Part shown: piece after piece, positions 41,599 to 42,740 of the stretch | Numbering within the stretch: position 1 is the first letter of the stretch | Layout of the letters: every line of letters starts with the position of its first letter | Virus record (IMG/VR): IMGVR_UViG_3300020470_000041 | Span: 1-42,740 of that record | DNA: 42,740 bases | Direction: 5' to 3' (one strand) | Origin: a virus | Notes under the pieces: generated by a model | The model's input: only the letters and a program-made list of their open reading frames with translations | What the model was told of the DNA's origin: nothing | Databases searched by the model: none | Position numbers and translations under genes: made by a program

Positions 41599-42740
41599 TT
41601 GACCGTATTTGTCTACGACAATACGAAGATAGATGAATTCGTCACAGAGGACAATGGTGATGTCACCGTCGGCCATGGGACGATAGTTGACTATGGCGAC
41701 ATAGTAGATACTCCTGTAATTGATAGAGACGCAAATTATTTTAACTTACATTATTGGGGTGAAATAAGGTACACAGAGGATGTAGTACCATTCGGCCCAA
41801 TAAATGTAGTAGATGGAAGAGATGAGTTCGGTAGATCCAGATCTCAGGTCATCTTCCCATCAGATAGTACAGTATTATTCGACGTAGGTGCTGCGGCACT
41901 GACCAATCCTGTTAGACCTTGGATTGGTTCTGGTACAATATTCGAGATTGGTCATGGACTGGAAAGACTGGTTATACCAGATCTTGGAGCCGCTGGCCCA
42001 GTCATCTTCAACACCTCTGGTGTTGCTCACGAATCATTCAGCCAATCCAATTATACGGGTTCTGGTGTTGTAGCTCAACTAAGCAAAGATGCTGCAACCG
42101 AGTTAGATCAAGTTTATCCTTGGAATGGATCAGGTACACTCAATGTATCTGGAACTACTACAACTCCATACCAAGACGCTTACATTCCGATTGTTAAGAA
42201 TGCCCTGAAGGCTAAGGGTTCTTCAACCGAGAATGTAATCTATAATTACTCTCGTGATCCAGACGATAAGTGGTCTGCTGATAATTACGGTTCTATCTTA
42301 GTAAGGCAGGGTGCTGCATTTGATAGTGCTGAGACTACATTTGATGATACAATTGAGGATCCTCTCGCTAAGGAGACCTCATTCAGTGATACCATTCAGG
42401 TCACTCCTGAAGACTACGGTTCAATAGCAGATGCAGTAACTTCATCCAGAGATGATGGAGTTATTGAAAGGAAATTTGGTGGTCAGATATCTCTACACGA
42501 ATACCAGGCATTTGGTATACGTGCTGCAGAATCTATACCATTCGCTTACGAAGGTTCTGGTTCTCTATTCAAGTACGCAGAATCCGAAAGTGTACTCACA
42601 CCAGTTATCACTGGTTCTGGTACTATCAATATATCTGGAACCAACTGGTTCAGTCAGGCTCCACAAAGTACCTTCTTCGGACTTGAAGGTAAGGCAGAAA
42701 TCAGTGGATCTGCTGAAGAAAGATTTGTTCCTCAGACTCC
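41599..42740 (+). CDS. Partial large structural protein with Gly-Ser-Gly repeats (380 codons, runs off window)
   Basis: The frame is open from just after an in-frame TAG (41593-41595) to the window end, so the gene is cut off at its 3' end. No ATG occurs early; the TTG at 41599 with GGGGG (41588-41592) six bases upstream is the likely start. The protein carries repeats of about 40 residues with a GSGT/GSGV/GSGS core (near 41930, 42060, 42130, 42555, 42615) and Asp-Tyr-Gly-Ser-Ile units (near 42280 and 42410). This pattern is familiar in very large cyanophage tail or fibre structural proteins. It lies directly behind a terminator and lacks a strong promoter of its own. Function is inferred from the repeats and location. 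Confidence 0.75.
   Translation, partial: MTVFVYDNTKIDEFVTEDNGDVTVGHGTIVDYGDIVDTPVIDRDANYFNLHYWGEIRYTEDVVPFGPINVVDGRDEFGRSRSQVIFPSDSTVLFDVGAAALTNPVRPWIGSGTIFEIGHGLERLVIPDLGAAGPVIFNTSGVAHESFSQSNYTGSGVVAQLSKDAATELDQVYPWNGSGTLNVSGTTTTPYQDAYIPIVKNALKAKGSSTENVIYNYSRDPDDKWSADNYGSILVRQGAAFDSAETTFDDTIEDPLAKETSFSDTIQVTPEDYGSIADAVTSSRDDGVIERKFGGQISLHEYQAFGIRAAESIPFAYEGSGSLFKYAESESVLTPVITGSGTINISGTNWFSQAPQSTFFGLEGKAEISGSAEERFVPQT

Noticed and set aside
1-42740. Host-derived photosynthesis genes, integrase, insertion sequences or tRNAs
   Set aside because: I looked for them because of the likely cyanophage origin and found none on either strand.

Overview
The window looks like part of the genome of a T4-like marine myovirus, most probably a cyanophage, carrying the baseplate and tail region. 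The evidence is recognisable T4-type baseplate wedge proteins (gp25, gp6, gp8), strict colinearity (every supported gene is on the + strand), AT-rich composition, T4-type late promoters (TATAAATA or CTAAATA), and small proteins of a kind typical of cyanomyoviruses. No photosynthesis gene, tRNA, integrase, insertion sequence or CRISPR array was found. The host is therefore inferred and not proven.

Left region (1-1714): very small genes separated by regulatory DNA. Two consensus sigma70-type promoters (685-713 and 1471-1499) start AU-rich leaders that share short repeated elements. Several TTTTCCACA (cyanobacterial DnaA-box-like) sites and two crossing inverted repeats also lie at the left end.

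Oxygenase operon (1715-5087): seven genes whose junctions all overlap. They encode three Fe(II)/2-oxoglutarate-dependent oxygenase-like proteins interleaved with four small or unknown proteins. Two more tiny genes follow. A third sigma70-type promoter (5445-5473) then drives a GT-A-type glycosyltransferase.

Switch region (6255-7120): five small genes, a strong intrinsic terminator (6866-6892) lying inside one of them, and a perfect late promoter (6898-6905) that opens the structural cluster.

Baseplate/tail region (7121-39437): gp25, gp6, a 2997-residue protein with a YHYH domain in the gp7 position, a 340-residue fibre-like protein, a 3531-residue protein with 17 copies of a Cys...His-x-Tyr-Pro-Arg...Asp-Pro repeat and a beta-propeller-like C-terminal segment, an enlarged gp8, a 2503-residue DUF4815-type structural protein, and a small coiled-coil protein. 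Three giant genes take up about 27 kb.

Right end (39463-42740): an Ig-like baseplate-type protein, a fibre-like protein, a structural protein with C-ending codon preference, an intrinsic terminator, and a large Gly-Ser-Gly-repeat protein that runs off the window.

Together the genes build the host-contacting end of the virion. The upstream oxygenases and glycosyltransferase are candidates for modifying enzymes (inference). The points most worth a second look are the overlapping oxygenase operon, the giant modular baseplate proteins, the unusual Pro-Gly codon context, and the duplicated promoter/leader elements.
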